DNA of 64,000 bases from VYDC01 sp963667515 (lineage in GTDB: Bacteria > Chloroflexota > Dehalococcoidia > UBA2979): positions 1 through 64,000 of the forward strand of contig CAXXXY010000007.1 in the NCBI GenBank assembly GCA_963667515.2, in the 5' to 3' direction. The notes below the pieces were generated by a model, which was given only the letters and a program-made list of their open reading frames with translations, was not told where the DNA came from and did not search any database. Each line of letters begins with the position of its first letter. Position 1 is the stretch's first letter. The translations under genes were made by a program, and so were the position numbers. Shown here one piece after another: positions 16,256-23,887 of the stretch.

Positions 16256-17788
16256 TCAGGAGCGCCACCGCAGCTCGGCGAAGGGCATTCGGTTGTCCGG
16301 ATACCACGCATAACCCTCGAGCTCGCTCCGGAGCCCGACGAAGAAGCGCTGTCCGCATACTGGGATCGCGACGGCATCAGCGTTGAGGATCTGCTGAGCT
16401 CGATTGACGGCCGATATCCATGCTGCGCCATGCCCGGCCGTCGGTATCTCCCTCAGCGCCGCGTAGAACTCTTCGTTTTCGTAGCGGAGTGGGAAGAGGC
16501 GCATACGGCCCGGGCCAAAGTCGTGGTAGAAGGTATAGAGAGGCTCCGAGACGCGCTGCACTCGCCCAGGATCCGTCGAACCGCGAAGCATCAGCGGCGC
16601 GAGATTCCCCTGAACGCGCGTGCGACCGCCACGATCAGCCGTTGCCTGTTCGAACTCAAGCTCGATCTTGACTCCGATCCGCGAAAGGCCATCGCGGATG
16701 ATCCGCGCAGCGATGTCGAAGCCGTCCCCAGGCAACACAACCATCCGCGTCCCGAAGCCCCGCGACGCCGACGATCGTTCCAGCAAAGTGCGCGCTCGGC
16801 CGAGATCCTCCTCGTAGGGCCAAGTGCTCTCGTCATAGCCGGGATCATCGGGCTTGAGAATGCTCTTCCACCGGCGGACCTGACCTAGGAATGCCGTCGC
16901 GATGATCTCGCGGTAAGGCAGCGCGCACGCGACCGCTTGCCGCACAAGTGGGTCATTGAACGGCTCGGCTTGGGGGTCGATTTGCACGAGAAGACCACCC
17001 GCCTCAGCCGGCACGACTCGCAGGCGGGCATCCCCGCGCACCTCGCCGAGGCGCGAGGTGCGAATCCCGGGAACGAAGTCAACATCCCCCTCGAGCAGAG
17101 CATCGACGGCGGAGTCCGGAGACGGGAAACGACTTAGCTGCACTTGTTCGATTGCCGGGCGCCCACGCCAGTAATGAGGATTCGCCGCGATCTCGACGCT
17201 CTCACCGTCCAACGACACGAGCCGGTAGGGTCCGAATCCGGACGGATGCGTTGCGAGGAACTCATGGCCCCAGGGGTCAGAGTCCGTGAGATGCGGGCGC
17301 ACGTACGTTGCGTCGTACACGGAGGGCGTGCTCTGGGTCATCGTGCGAGGGAGCGCAGGATTGGGGGCGCGCAGGTGAAAGGCGACGGTGTAGCGGTCGA
17401 CGACCTCGACGTCCGCGGGCTCCTGCACCGATGAGATGCGGCCCACCCACTTGCCGATGTCGCGGACCGCGTAGGAGCGCTCCCAGCTCCAGCGGACGTC
17501 CTCGGCGGTCAGCTCGTGGCCGTGGGCGCTGACGACGCCCCGCCGCAGCCGGAAGGTGCAGGTGCGGCCGTCGTCGGCGTACCACCACGCCTCGGCGAGC
17601 ACGGGCGAGAGCGCGCTCCAGTCGACGCGGCGGATGCCGTCGGGACCGATGACGGGCCGCGGGGCGGTGAGCTGGTCGTAGAAGCTGCTCGAGAGGTCGG
17701 AGCCGACGCTGTCCCCGAACGCGGACGGCTGCTCCACGTCGAAGTTTCTGGGAGCCGTCTCGACACCGACGAGTAGCGGCCGAGCCAT
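16256..17788 (-). CDS. family-5 solute-binding protein, no signal peptide
   Basis: About 510 residues of SBP_bac_5 type: CTFRLRRGVVSAHGHELTAEDVRWSWERSYA, THPSGFGPYRLVSLDGESVEIAANPHYW, VRQAVACALPYREIIATAFLGQVRRWKSIL. The N-terminus (MARPLLVGVETAPRNFDVE) has no export signal. I prefer ATG 17788, with GAGTGGGG upstream, over ATG 17809. Like the protein at 3283 it lacks a leader and a transport operon, so a conventional periplasmic role is doubtful. It is transcribed away from the hydrolase at 17959. Confidence 0.8.
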   Translation of the reverse strand: MARPLLVGVETAPRNFDVEQPSAFGDSVGSDLSSSFYDQLTAPRPVIGPDGIRRVDWSALSPVLAEAWWYADDGRTCTFRLRRGVVSAHGHELTAEDVRWSWERSYAVRDIGKWVGRISSVQEPADVEVVDRYTVAFHLRAPNPALPRTMTQSTPSVYDATYVRPHLTDSDPWGHEFLATHPSGFGPYRLVSLDGESVEIAANPHYWRGRPAIEQVQLSRFPSPDSAVDALLEGDVDFVPGIRTSRLGEVRGDARLRVVPAEAGGLLVQIDPQAEPFNDPLVRQAVACALPYREIIATAFLGQVRRWKSILKPDDPGYDESTWPYEEDLGRARTLLERSSASRGFGTRMVVLPGDGFDIAARIIRDGLSRIGVKIELEFEQATADRGGRTRVQGNLAPLMLRGSTDPGRVQRVSEPLYTFYHDFGPGRMRLFPLRYENEEFYAALREIPTAGHGAAWISAVNRAQQILNADAVAIPVCGQRFFVGLRSELEGYAWYPDNRMPFAELRWRS

Positions 17789-17958
17789 CAGGACACCCCA
17801 CTCAAGCATCGCGTCAGACCTAGTGTATTGCGCTGTATATCATGGGACGGACTCGCCAGCATCCCGGCCCATGAGGCCCTCCGTGAGCCGAGCGTTACGG
17901 GAGAGGTGCCACCGGTGTTTCGTTGTGTAGCTCGGAGGGGCGCGGGAAGGGCGAAGCG

Positions 17959-18813
17959 GTGGCGACGACGTCGGGAATGACGGCGATGGGAGCGGTGAAG
18001 CGCGGCTTCGCGCAGTGCCCCGACGGCAACATCGAGTACCTCGAGGTCGGCTCCGGCGAGCCGCTGATCCTGCTGCACGCGACGCCCGCCTCGTGCCTCG
18101 CGTACCGGGACGTGGCGCCGCTGCTCGCCGACCGCTACCGCTGCATCGCCATGTCGACGATGGGCTACGGCCAGTCCGACCGGCCGAGCCCGCCCTACAC
18201 CTCGCTCTCGCAGTTCGCGCGCGCCGTCACCTGGCTGATGGACGGCCTCGGCATCGAGCGCGCGCACCTCTACGGCAACAGCACCGGCTCGAACATCGCC
18301 GCGGTCGTCGCCGCCGAGCATTCCGAGCGTATCGACCGCCTGGTGCTCACCGAGATCTTCAACTGGGGCACGCCGTCGCGCCGCGAGCTGCACGAGGGGC
18401 TGCACCGCTACGTCCCGGAGCGGCCGGACGGCGGCCACCTGCTCGAGCTCTGGCGGCAGGTCGGCGGGCCGGAGCGCGAGGACCTCGACGCCGCGACGCG
18501 CGAGTTGATCCATCGCCTCATCGTGAACTCGAAGGAGGGCGCCGATGCCTACGGCGAAATGGGGTGGGAGGGCGCCGGCCCCTATGCGATGACCCGCACC
18601 GACATCTGGGAGGTCGTCGCCCGCATCATTGCGCCCACGCTCGTGATCCACGGGAGCACCAGCGACCTCGCGCGGCCTCACGAGCGCTTCGTGGAAGCGA
18701 TCCCCGGCGCCCGCGGCATCGTGCTGCCGAGCCGCGGCGTCTTCTTCCCGCAGCACGCTCCTGAGCAGTGGGCGCGCGTGGTCGGCGACTTCCTTGCCGA
18801 ATCGGGAGTCTAG
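17959..18813 (+). CDS. alpha/beta hydrolase fold protein
   Basis: About 284 residues from GTG 17959, preceded by GGGAAGGGCG; an open frame begins at 17923 without a ribosome site. The oxyanion strand is PLILLHATPASCLAYRD. The nucleophile elbow LYGNSTGSNIAA carries the serine. A plausible acid lies in HGSTSDLARPHERF, and a C-terminal histidine in FFPQHAPEQWARVVGDF. It has a typical cap region in between. It hydrolyses an ester, amide or similar bond; substrate unknown. About 185 bp of apparently non-coding DNA separates it from the nuclease gene on the other strand. Confidence 0.85.
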   Translation: MATTSGMTAMGAVKRGFAQCPDGNIEYLEVGSGEPLILLHATPASCLAYRDVAPLLADRYRCIAMSTMGYGQSDRPSPPYTSLSQFARAVTWLMDGLGIERAHLYGNSTGSNIAAVVAAEHSERIDRLVLTEIFNWGTPSRRELHEGLHRYVPERPDGGHLLELWRQVGGPEREDLDAATRELIHRLIVNSKEGADAYGEMGWEGAGPYAMTRTDIWEVVARIIAPTLVIHGSTSDLARPHERFVEAIPGARGIVLPSRGVFFPQHAPEQWARVVGDFLAESGV

Positions 18814-18916
18814 CCTTGTGCGAATCCGCCGCGCCCGGGTCGATGCCCGCTCGCGCTACATCGTGGCACGGCGAGTCTCATCAGATGACTGTTCGCACAG
18901 GTACGGCAGCCAGGGC

Positions 18917-18941
18917 ATCACGATGACCAGATCGTGCTCAA
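18917..18941 (+). repeat. 25-bp imperfect direct repeat flanking the nuclease gene, left copy
   Basis: Reads CATCACGATGACCAGATCG then TGCTC. The partner at 20973-20997 reads GATCACCATCACCCGATCG then TGCTC, with only four differences in 25. The pair brackets the TM0106-type gene at 18999-20840. Confidence 0.5.
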
Positions 18942-18998
18942 CGCCGCGGCGTGGATGCTCAGGCGGGGCGTCCTTCGCGCACGACCGCGGGTGAGCCG

Positions 18999-20840
18999 CT
19001 ACGCGTGCTCCCGCAGATAGGTGACGATCTCCCGCATCGCCCTGCAATCCACCTCGTTGTAGTCGCGGATCTGTTGCATCAGCTCGAGCTCTAGCATCGG
19101 GCCGCCGATACGTTCGGCCTCGTGGGCGCACCACCAAGCGCCGATCATCGCGCCGAGGCCGTCCGTGGGGCCGTCGCCCCACTCAGCTTCGATCAGTCCG
19201 AGGGCATGCATTGCCTTCGTCACGGACTTGAGCCCGAAGCCATGTGACCCGCGGACGACGACCGGCTCGCGCTGGACCACGCGAGCGAGGAAGTCGAACC
19301 AGTTCGGATGCGGCCAATCCTTCTCCGGGTGCCGCTTCACGGCCGCGTACCAGGCGGTCTCGAGCCAGGTCTCTTCAGCAGGCGACCAGTGGATCACATG
19401 CGGGTCAGTGTCCGGAGCCAGGCTGTCGCGCACCTCGTGCATGTGGGCGACCCACTCGTCGATGATTCGCGCCTCCTCGGGCTCGGTTAGGTCGTCGGTC
19501 ACGAAACACTCGAAGCGCCAGGTGCCGTCCTCGATGTGGCCGCAACCGATCATGAAGATCAGCTCCTGCCCACCACGTTCGGGAATCTTGGAGAAGTCGT
19601 CGTCAAGGCTCGAAACCGTCTCGAAGTCGACGAAGAACTCGACCGAAGCAGGCTCGATCCACTCGTCGCGATTGGCGCCGACGAGTGCGGGGCGGATCGG
19701 CGGGCCGTCGAGCTCACGGTTGACGTCGAGCAGCGCCTGCAGTCGGGAGCCCATGGTGTCGCCGCCGACGCCGACGGTGGCGGGCGTGACGCGAGGGTCG
19801 GTCCAGCGTGTGATGCCCGCGGCATTGGCCTGCCGCCGCTTGTCGACGCCCACCCAGTAGAGCTGGGTCAGGTCCTCGGTCTCGGCGAGGATCCGCTTCA
19901 CGGCAGTTGACCAGGGAGCGTGGTCACCCTTGGCGTTGACACGTAGCTCGTCCACGGTCGGCTCCGGCGCCGCCATCCACTCGTGGCCTTCGCTGCGCAT
20001 CCGCTGCACCCAGTCGACGGCTGCGTTCGCCTGGTCCTCAACGCGGCCACCTGACCTCGAGGCATAGTCCTGTGCTACCGCGCCGAGGCGGTCCATGCTG
20101 TCATGGACCCGTGTCGTCACCTTGCTACGCGTCTGCTCCCAGCCTCGCCCGAGGATGAATGACTCGGGAGGCGTGTAGCCCTGTAGGCGGCCCAGCATCC
20201 GGTTGTAGAGGTGGAGCTGGACCTTGTACGCCGGAGCCGAGCCATTGTTCCCAAGCTCGCCACCCGCGGCCAGATGGAGTTGCGAGAACTTCGTGTCCAC
20301 GACGCGGTAGTGCGTGCCGAGGTCTGGCAGGTCCGGTGCCTCGACCTCGATCGCCTCGGCGGAGAGATCGTTCGGGAACAGCTCTCGCAACACGTCGGCA
20401 CGGACGAGCAGGTCGGGCGCGCCGTAGGTGCGCGACTCAGCGTCGCGGAGCACGCCCTGGAAGATGATCGGCCGACCCTCCTGCATCGCAGCGAAGGTCG
20501 CCTCTGCCACGGCGAGGTCACGTCGCGCCTCGTAGCCCCTCTCGGCGCCTTCCGGCACGTGCACATCGGCGAGCGTGCCTAGGTGACGGACGACCGCCTC
20601 CTCGAAGGCCGCGCCCTTGGCGAAGATGAACGTCAGAAAGTCGGTGCGCGGATCGATCGCGTCTTCGCCGTCGCGCTCGTAGCCCTTCGCTTCGCCGTGG
20701 CGACCGAGCCAGTCGAGCAGGGGGTTGCCGAGAACGTGGCTGCGCGTGGTAGAGGCCGACACCCACTCGTCCCACTCTGCGTGGGTCGCCGGAGTGAGCG
20801 TTCGGTCGGCGAGGTCAGTTGTCAGTGCCTCGATGCCCAT
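18999..20840 (-). CDS. TM0106-family RecB-like nuclease with RNase-H-like domain
   Basis: 613 residues. The N-terminal half is a RecB/Cas4-like PD-(D/E)XK nuclease: FIFAKGAAFEEAVV, then GAPDLLVRADVL (catalytic Asp), YRVVDTKFSQLHLA (D-x-K) and YKVQLHLYNRMLG. The C-terminal half is a YprB-type RNase-H-like DEDD exonuclease: VEFFVDFETVSS, VIHWSPAEETWLETA, GSHGFGLKSVTKAMHALG and IRDYNEVDCRAMREIVTYL. The family is known from TM0106 and is often found near mobile or defence genes; its cellular function is unproven. It lies downstream of hsdM, same strand, 237 bp away. A fragment of a second copy's N-terminus is at 34051-34131. Confidence 0.85.
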   Translation of the reverse strand: MGIEALTTDLADRTLTPATHAEWDEWVSASTTRSHVLGNPLLDWLGRHGEAKGYERDGEDAIDPRTDFLTFIFAKGAAFEEAVVRHLGTLADVHVPEGAERGYEARRDLAVAEATFAAMQEGRPIIFQGVLRDAESRTYGAPDLLVRADVLRELFPNDLSAEAIEVEAPDLPDLGTHYRVVDTKFSQLHLAAGGELGNNGSAPAYKVQLHLYNRMLGRLQGYTPPESFILGRGWEQTRSKVTTRVHDSMDRLGAVAQDYASRSGGRVEDQANAAVDWVQRMRSEGHEWMAAPEPTVDELRVNAKGDHAPWSTAVKRILAETEDLTQLYWVGVDKRRQANAAGITRWTDPRVTPATVGVGGDTMGSRLQALLDVNRELDGPPIRPALVGANRDEWIEPASVEFFVDFETVSSLDDDFSKIPERGGQELIFMIGCGHIEDGTWRFECFVTDDLTEPEEARIIDEWVAHMHEVRDSLAPDTDPHVIHWSPAEETWLETAWYAAVKRHPEKDWPHPNWFDFLARVVQREPVVVRGSHGFGLKSVTKAMHALGLIEAEWGDGPTDGLGAMIGAWWCAHEAERIGGPMLELELMQQIRDYNEVDCRAMREIVTYLREHA

Positions 20841-20942
20841 GGCGCTTCGGAATGCTCCTCGCTCGCGCGCGGGGGCGCGGGCCAGCTCCTGGCGATCCGC
20901 GTGTCCACTAACCGGTCCTCCTGACAGGGCGTGAGAAGACGG

Positions 20943-20997
20943 TCGCGGGGATAGGACAGCGAGGCTACCCCGCGATCACCATCACCCGATCGTGCTC
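20943..20997 (+). repeat. imperfect hairpin and boundary motif, site 1
   Basis: TCGCGGGGATAG and CTACCCCGCGA face each other across about 11 nt, giving a ~10-bp stem with one bulge. The right arm CTACCCCGCGATC (20965-20977) recurs in related form at 26814, 28111 and 29217. It continues into the 25-bp repeat at 20973-20997. It could be a terminator, but the sequence sharing with other gene gaps suggests a recombination or regulatory site. Confidence 0.45.
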
Positions 20998-21077
20998 TGC
21001 TTCTGGAGAGCGCACGAAGCACCTGCCACGGTTGCTCGGGCTAGCCGACTCTAATCGAGTCTCCCGCTTCCTCGATT

Positions 21078-22550
21078 TCAGGCGCCATCGCCCGACGACA
21101 GCGTCGACGCGATCTCCGCGAACTTGGCTAGCGCGGCTTCGAGGTCTTCCGCGATCTCTGCCGCGATAATGTCGGGCGAGGAAAGGCTGTCCGCATCTTC
21201 AAGCGATTCGTCGCGCAGCCAGGAGATGTCGAGGCTAGCTTTGTCACGGGTCATCAGCTCGTCGTACGTGAAGCGGCGGAAGCGCTCGGTCTCGGCGCGC
21301 TTGTGACGGTCGTCCGGACGGTACGCCTCGATGAAGTCTTTCAAGTGGTCGTGCGTCAGCGGGTTCTGCTTCAGCGTGAAGTGCTGGTTCGTGCGCAGGT
21401 CGTAGACCCAGACCTCGCGCGTCCACGGCTGCTCTGATGCCGGCTTGCGGTCGAAGAACAGCACGTTCGCCTTCACTCCCTGCGCGTAGAAGACGCCAGT
21501 GGGCAGCCGCAGCAGCGTATGCACGTCGCACTCATGAAGGAGCCGGCGACGTACAGTCTCACCGGCGCCGCCCTCGAATAGCACGTTGTCCGGTACGACG
21601 ACCGCCGCCCGGCCGTGGGTGTCGAGCAGCGTCTTGACGTGCTGGACGAAGTTGAGCTGCTTGTTCGAGGTTGTGGCCCAGAAGTCCTCGCGCTCGATCG
21701 TCAACGACTCGCGGCTCACCTCCCCGTCGGCGCCGACGATGGTCATCGACGACTTCCGGCCGAACGGCGGGTTGGTGAGCACCATCGAGTAGTGGTCGCC
21801 CGGGCCGGCGGCGAGCGAGTCGTCGACCGCGATCGGGCTGTTGCCGTTGGGGCGCCCGATGCCATGCAGCAGCATGTTCATCACGCACAGACGGGCCGTG
21901 TTGTCGACGATCTCGACGCCCCGGAGGGCGTCGAGTTGCAGGTGCCGCTTCTGGTCGGGGTCGAGGGGGTAGTTCGCGCCGATATACGCGTGGGCGGCGA
22001 TCAGGAAGCCGCCGGTGCCGCAGGCCGGATCGCTGATCGCCTCGTCCGGACCAGGCCGCATCACCTCGACAATCGCCTCGATCAACGGCCGAGGGGTGAA
22101 GTACTGGCCAGCGCCGGTCTTCACGTCCTCGGCGTTCTTCTGGAGCAGGCCCTCGTAGAGGTCACCCTTGACGTCGGCGTCGAGGGTCAGCCATTGCTCC
22201 TGGTCCATCAGGTCGGCGATCAGGCGCCGCAGCTTGGCCGGGTCCTGGATGCGGTTCTGGGCCTTGCGGAAGACCACGCCGAGCATGCCGTCGCCGTGGC
22301 CTAGCTCGCTTAGGATGCGCACGTAGTGCGCCTCCAGCTCCTCGCCGTCCTTCGCGAGCAGCGAGGGCCAGTCGAGGCCATCGGGCACGATTCGGTCGCG
22401 GTTGAAGGGCGGACGGCTCTGCTCGTCGGCCATTTTGAGGAAGAGAAGGTAAGTCAGCTGCTCGACGTAGTCGCCGTACGAGAGCCCGGCGTCGCGGAGG
22501 ATGTCGCAGTAGCTCCACAGCTTGCGGATCAGCGTCTGGGTGTCGCTCAT
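21078..22550 (-). CDS. hsdM: type I restriction-modification system methyltransferase subunit
   Basis: 490 residues, the normal length for HsdM. The N-terminal helical domain starts LIRKLWSYCDILRDAGLSYG and contains YLLFLKMADE. The SAM-binding motif I is SDPACGTGGFLIAAHAY near residue 165. The catalytic N6-adenine motif is LTNPPFGRKSS near 245. With HsdS it methylates adenine in a bipartite target. Its ATG overlaps the hsdS stop by 4 bp (ATGA), so the order is hsdR-hsdS-hsdM in one transcript, an uncommon order. Confidence 0.95.
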   Translation of the reverse strand: MSDTQTLIRKLWSYCDILRDAGLSYGDYVEQLTYLLFLKMADEQSRPPFNRDRIVPDGLDWPSLLAKDGEELEAHYVRILSELGHGDGMLGVVFRKAQNRIQDPAKLRRLIADLMDQEQWLTLDADVKGDLYEGLLQKNAEDVKTGAGQYFTPRPLIEAIVEVMRPGPDEAISDPACGTGGFLIAAHAYIGANYPLDPDQKRHLQLDALRGVEIVDNTARLCVMNMLLHGIGRPNGNSPIAVDDSLAAGPGDHYSMVLTNPPFGRKSSMTIVGADGEVSRESLTIEREDFWATTSNKQLNFVQHVKTLLDTHGRAAVVVPDNVLFEGGAGETVRRRLLHECDVHTLLRLPTGVFYAQGVKANVLFFDRKPASEQPWTREVWVYDLRTNQHFTLKQNPLTHDHLKDFIEAYRPDDRHKRAETERFRRFTYDELMTRDKASLDISWLRDESLEDADSLSSPDIIAAEIAEDLEAALAKFAEIASTLSSGDGA

Positions 22551-23887
22551 GTCTTCGCGCGCTCCGCTCTGACGCGCTCCAGCAGCGCCGCGGCCGGCTC
22601 GTCCGAGGGGTCCTGCGGCACCAGGCGCCCCGCGAACGCTTCGCGAAGGATCGCTAGGCGCAGTCCGGCGGCGCGCTTCAGGCCTCCCTCGATAACCTGC
22701 CCCATCGCGTCGAGGATGGAGAACCGACGTTCGACCTCGGCGGTAATGCGCCGCTGTTCGTCAATAGCGGGGAAGCGGATCACGAATCGTCGGATGTCCC
22801 GCTGGCTGATCTTGTAGATCCCTGCCGTTGTCCGCGCTGCGGCCTCCACCTGCCTTCTGATCACGGGGCTCTCCCACAGCACACCAAGGAAGCGGGGATC
22901 CAGGACGGACAGGTTAGGCCGAAGCCTGATGAGAAGATCAGGGAAGGCTACTGGGTCAGGGTCGTCTGCGACGAGCCCACCGCGTCCAACCAGATGGAGT
23001 GAGCCGTTTCCTCGCGAAATCAGGAAATCCCCCCGGCGAACCACGAACGGCGCGCCTTCCGCTTGAGTCCAATCGCCGGTCTTTCGCCGACTCAGATCGA
23101 TTTTGCCGTTCCGAAGCGCAGTCAAGCGCAGGACGGGGAACCCCTTCTCCGCGTCTTTGACGGAGCGCCCGTTGGACAAGGGCTCGCTGAGGACCTGTTC
23201 CACGGTGGTCTCGCACCAGTCATCTCCGCTACGTGCCCCTGACGACTCTCCTGCCGCTACAGGAGCTAATAGCTTCCCTCCGACCGCTGTCGCGAGGATC
23301 GACGCCCGCAGCCACGCAAGGTTGCGCTTCGCGCGCTCGAGCGACTCTATCCCGGCATCGAGACGGGAAAACTGTTCCTCGATCACCTCTACGATGCGCT
23401 GCTGCTCGCGCTCGGGCGGGATGGGGAACTCGATGGAGCTGAATCGTCGCGCCGACAGGTGCGCAATGTTAGTCGTAATCCGAGCCTCTTTGCGGAATCG
23501 CCCTGAACGCAAGTAGTAACGGAAGAGGAACAGGGCGTACCTGCGGCTGATGCCGTCGTGCGGGCGGAACCGAATCAGGGAGTTCGTGAAACACGTACTT
23601 GGCAGCTCGCCCTTGAACATCGCGGGCCTACCGACAAGTTCGGAGCTCTGCCCTTCGTTGAGCAAGATGTCGCCGCTTTCGAGCTTGTATCTCTCGTAGT
23701 CCGTGGGCGAGAAGTCCATCTCCATGACGTCAGTGAGGTCGATCCGGTCCTCGAAGACGTTCTTGACTCGCAGGTACGGCCTCATGTTCGGCCCGCTATG
23801 GTAGGCTGGCGATCGCTGTCGACCGAGCTGAACGTGCCCGACCTCGCCAACGGTCGACCATTCCCACGATCCGGGCAGCTCCCTCAC
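22547..23887 (-). CDS. hsdS: type I restriction-modification specificity subunit
   Basis: 446 residues with two Methylase_S target-recognition domains: residues ~3-150 (GSWEWSTVGEVGHVQLGRQRSP ...) and ~215-375 (TTVEQVLSEPLSNGRSV ...). Each is followed by a conserved coiled-coil spacer, PIPPEREQQRIVEVIEEQF and FPAIDEQRRITAEVERRF. It sets the DNA recognition sequence for both methylation and cleavage. Its GTG start overlaps the end of the hsdR reading frame. No silent hsdS copy or inverted repeats around the TRDs were seen, although a recombinase gene is 4 kb away. Confidence 0.93.
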   Translation of the reverse strand: MRELPGSWEWSTVGEVGHVQLGRQRSPAYHSGPNMRPYLRVKNVFEDRIDLTDVMEMDFSPTDYERYKLESGDILLNEGQSSELVGRPAMFKGELPSTCFTNSLIRFRPHDGISRRYALFLFRYYLRSGRFRKEARITTNIAHLSARRFSSIEFPIPPEREQQRIVEVIEEQFSRLDAGIESLERAKRNLAWLRASILATAVGGKLLAPVAAGESSGARSGDDWCETTVEQVLSEPLSNGRSVKDAEKGFPVLRLTALRNGKIDLSRRKTGDWTQAEGAPFVVRRGDFLISRGNGSLHLVGRGGLVADDPDPVAFPDLLIRLRPNLSVLDPRFLGVLWESPVIRRQVEAAARTTAGIYKISQRDIRRFVIRFPAIDEQRRITAEVERRFSILDAMGQVIEGGLKRAAGLRLAILREAFAGRLVPQDPSDEPAAALLERVRAERAKT

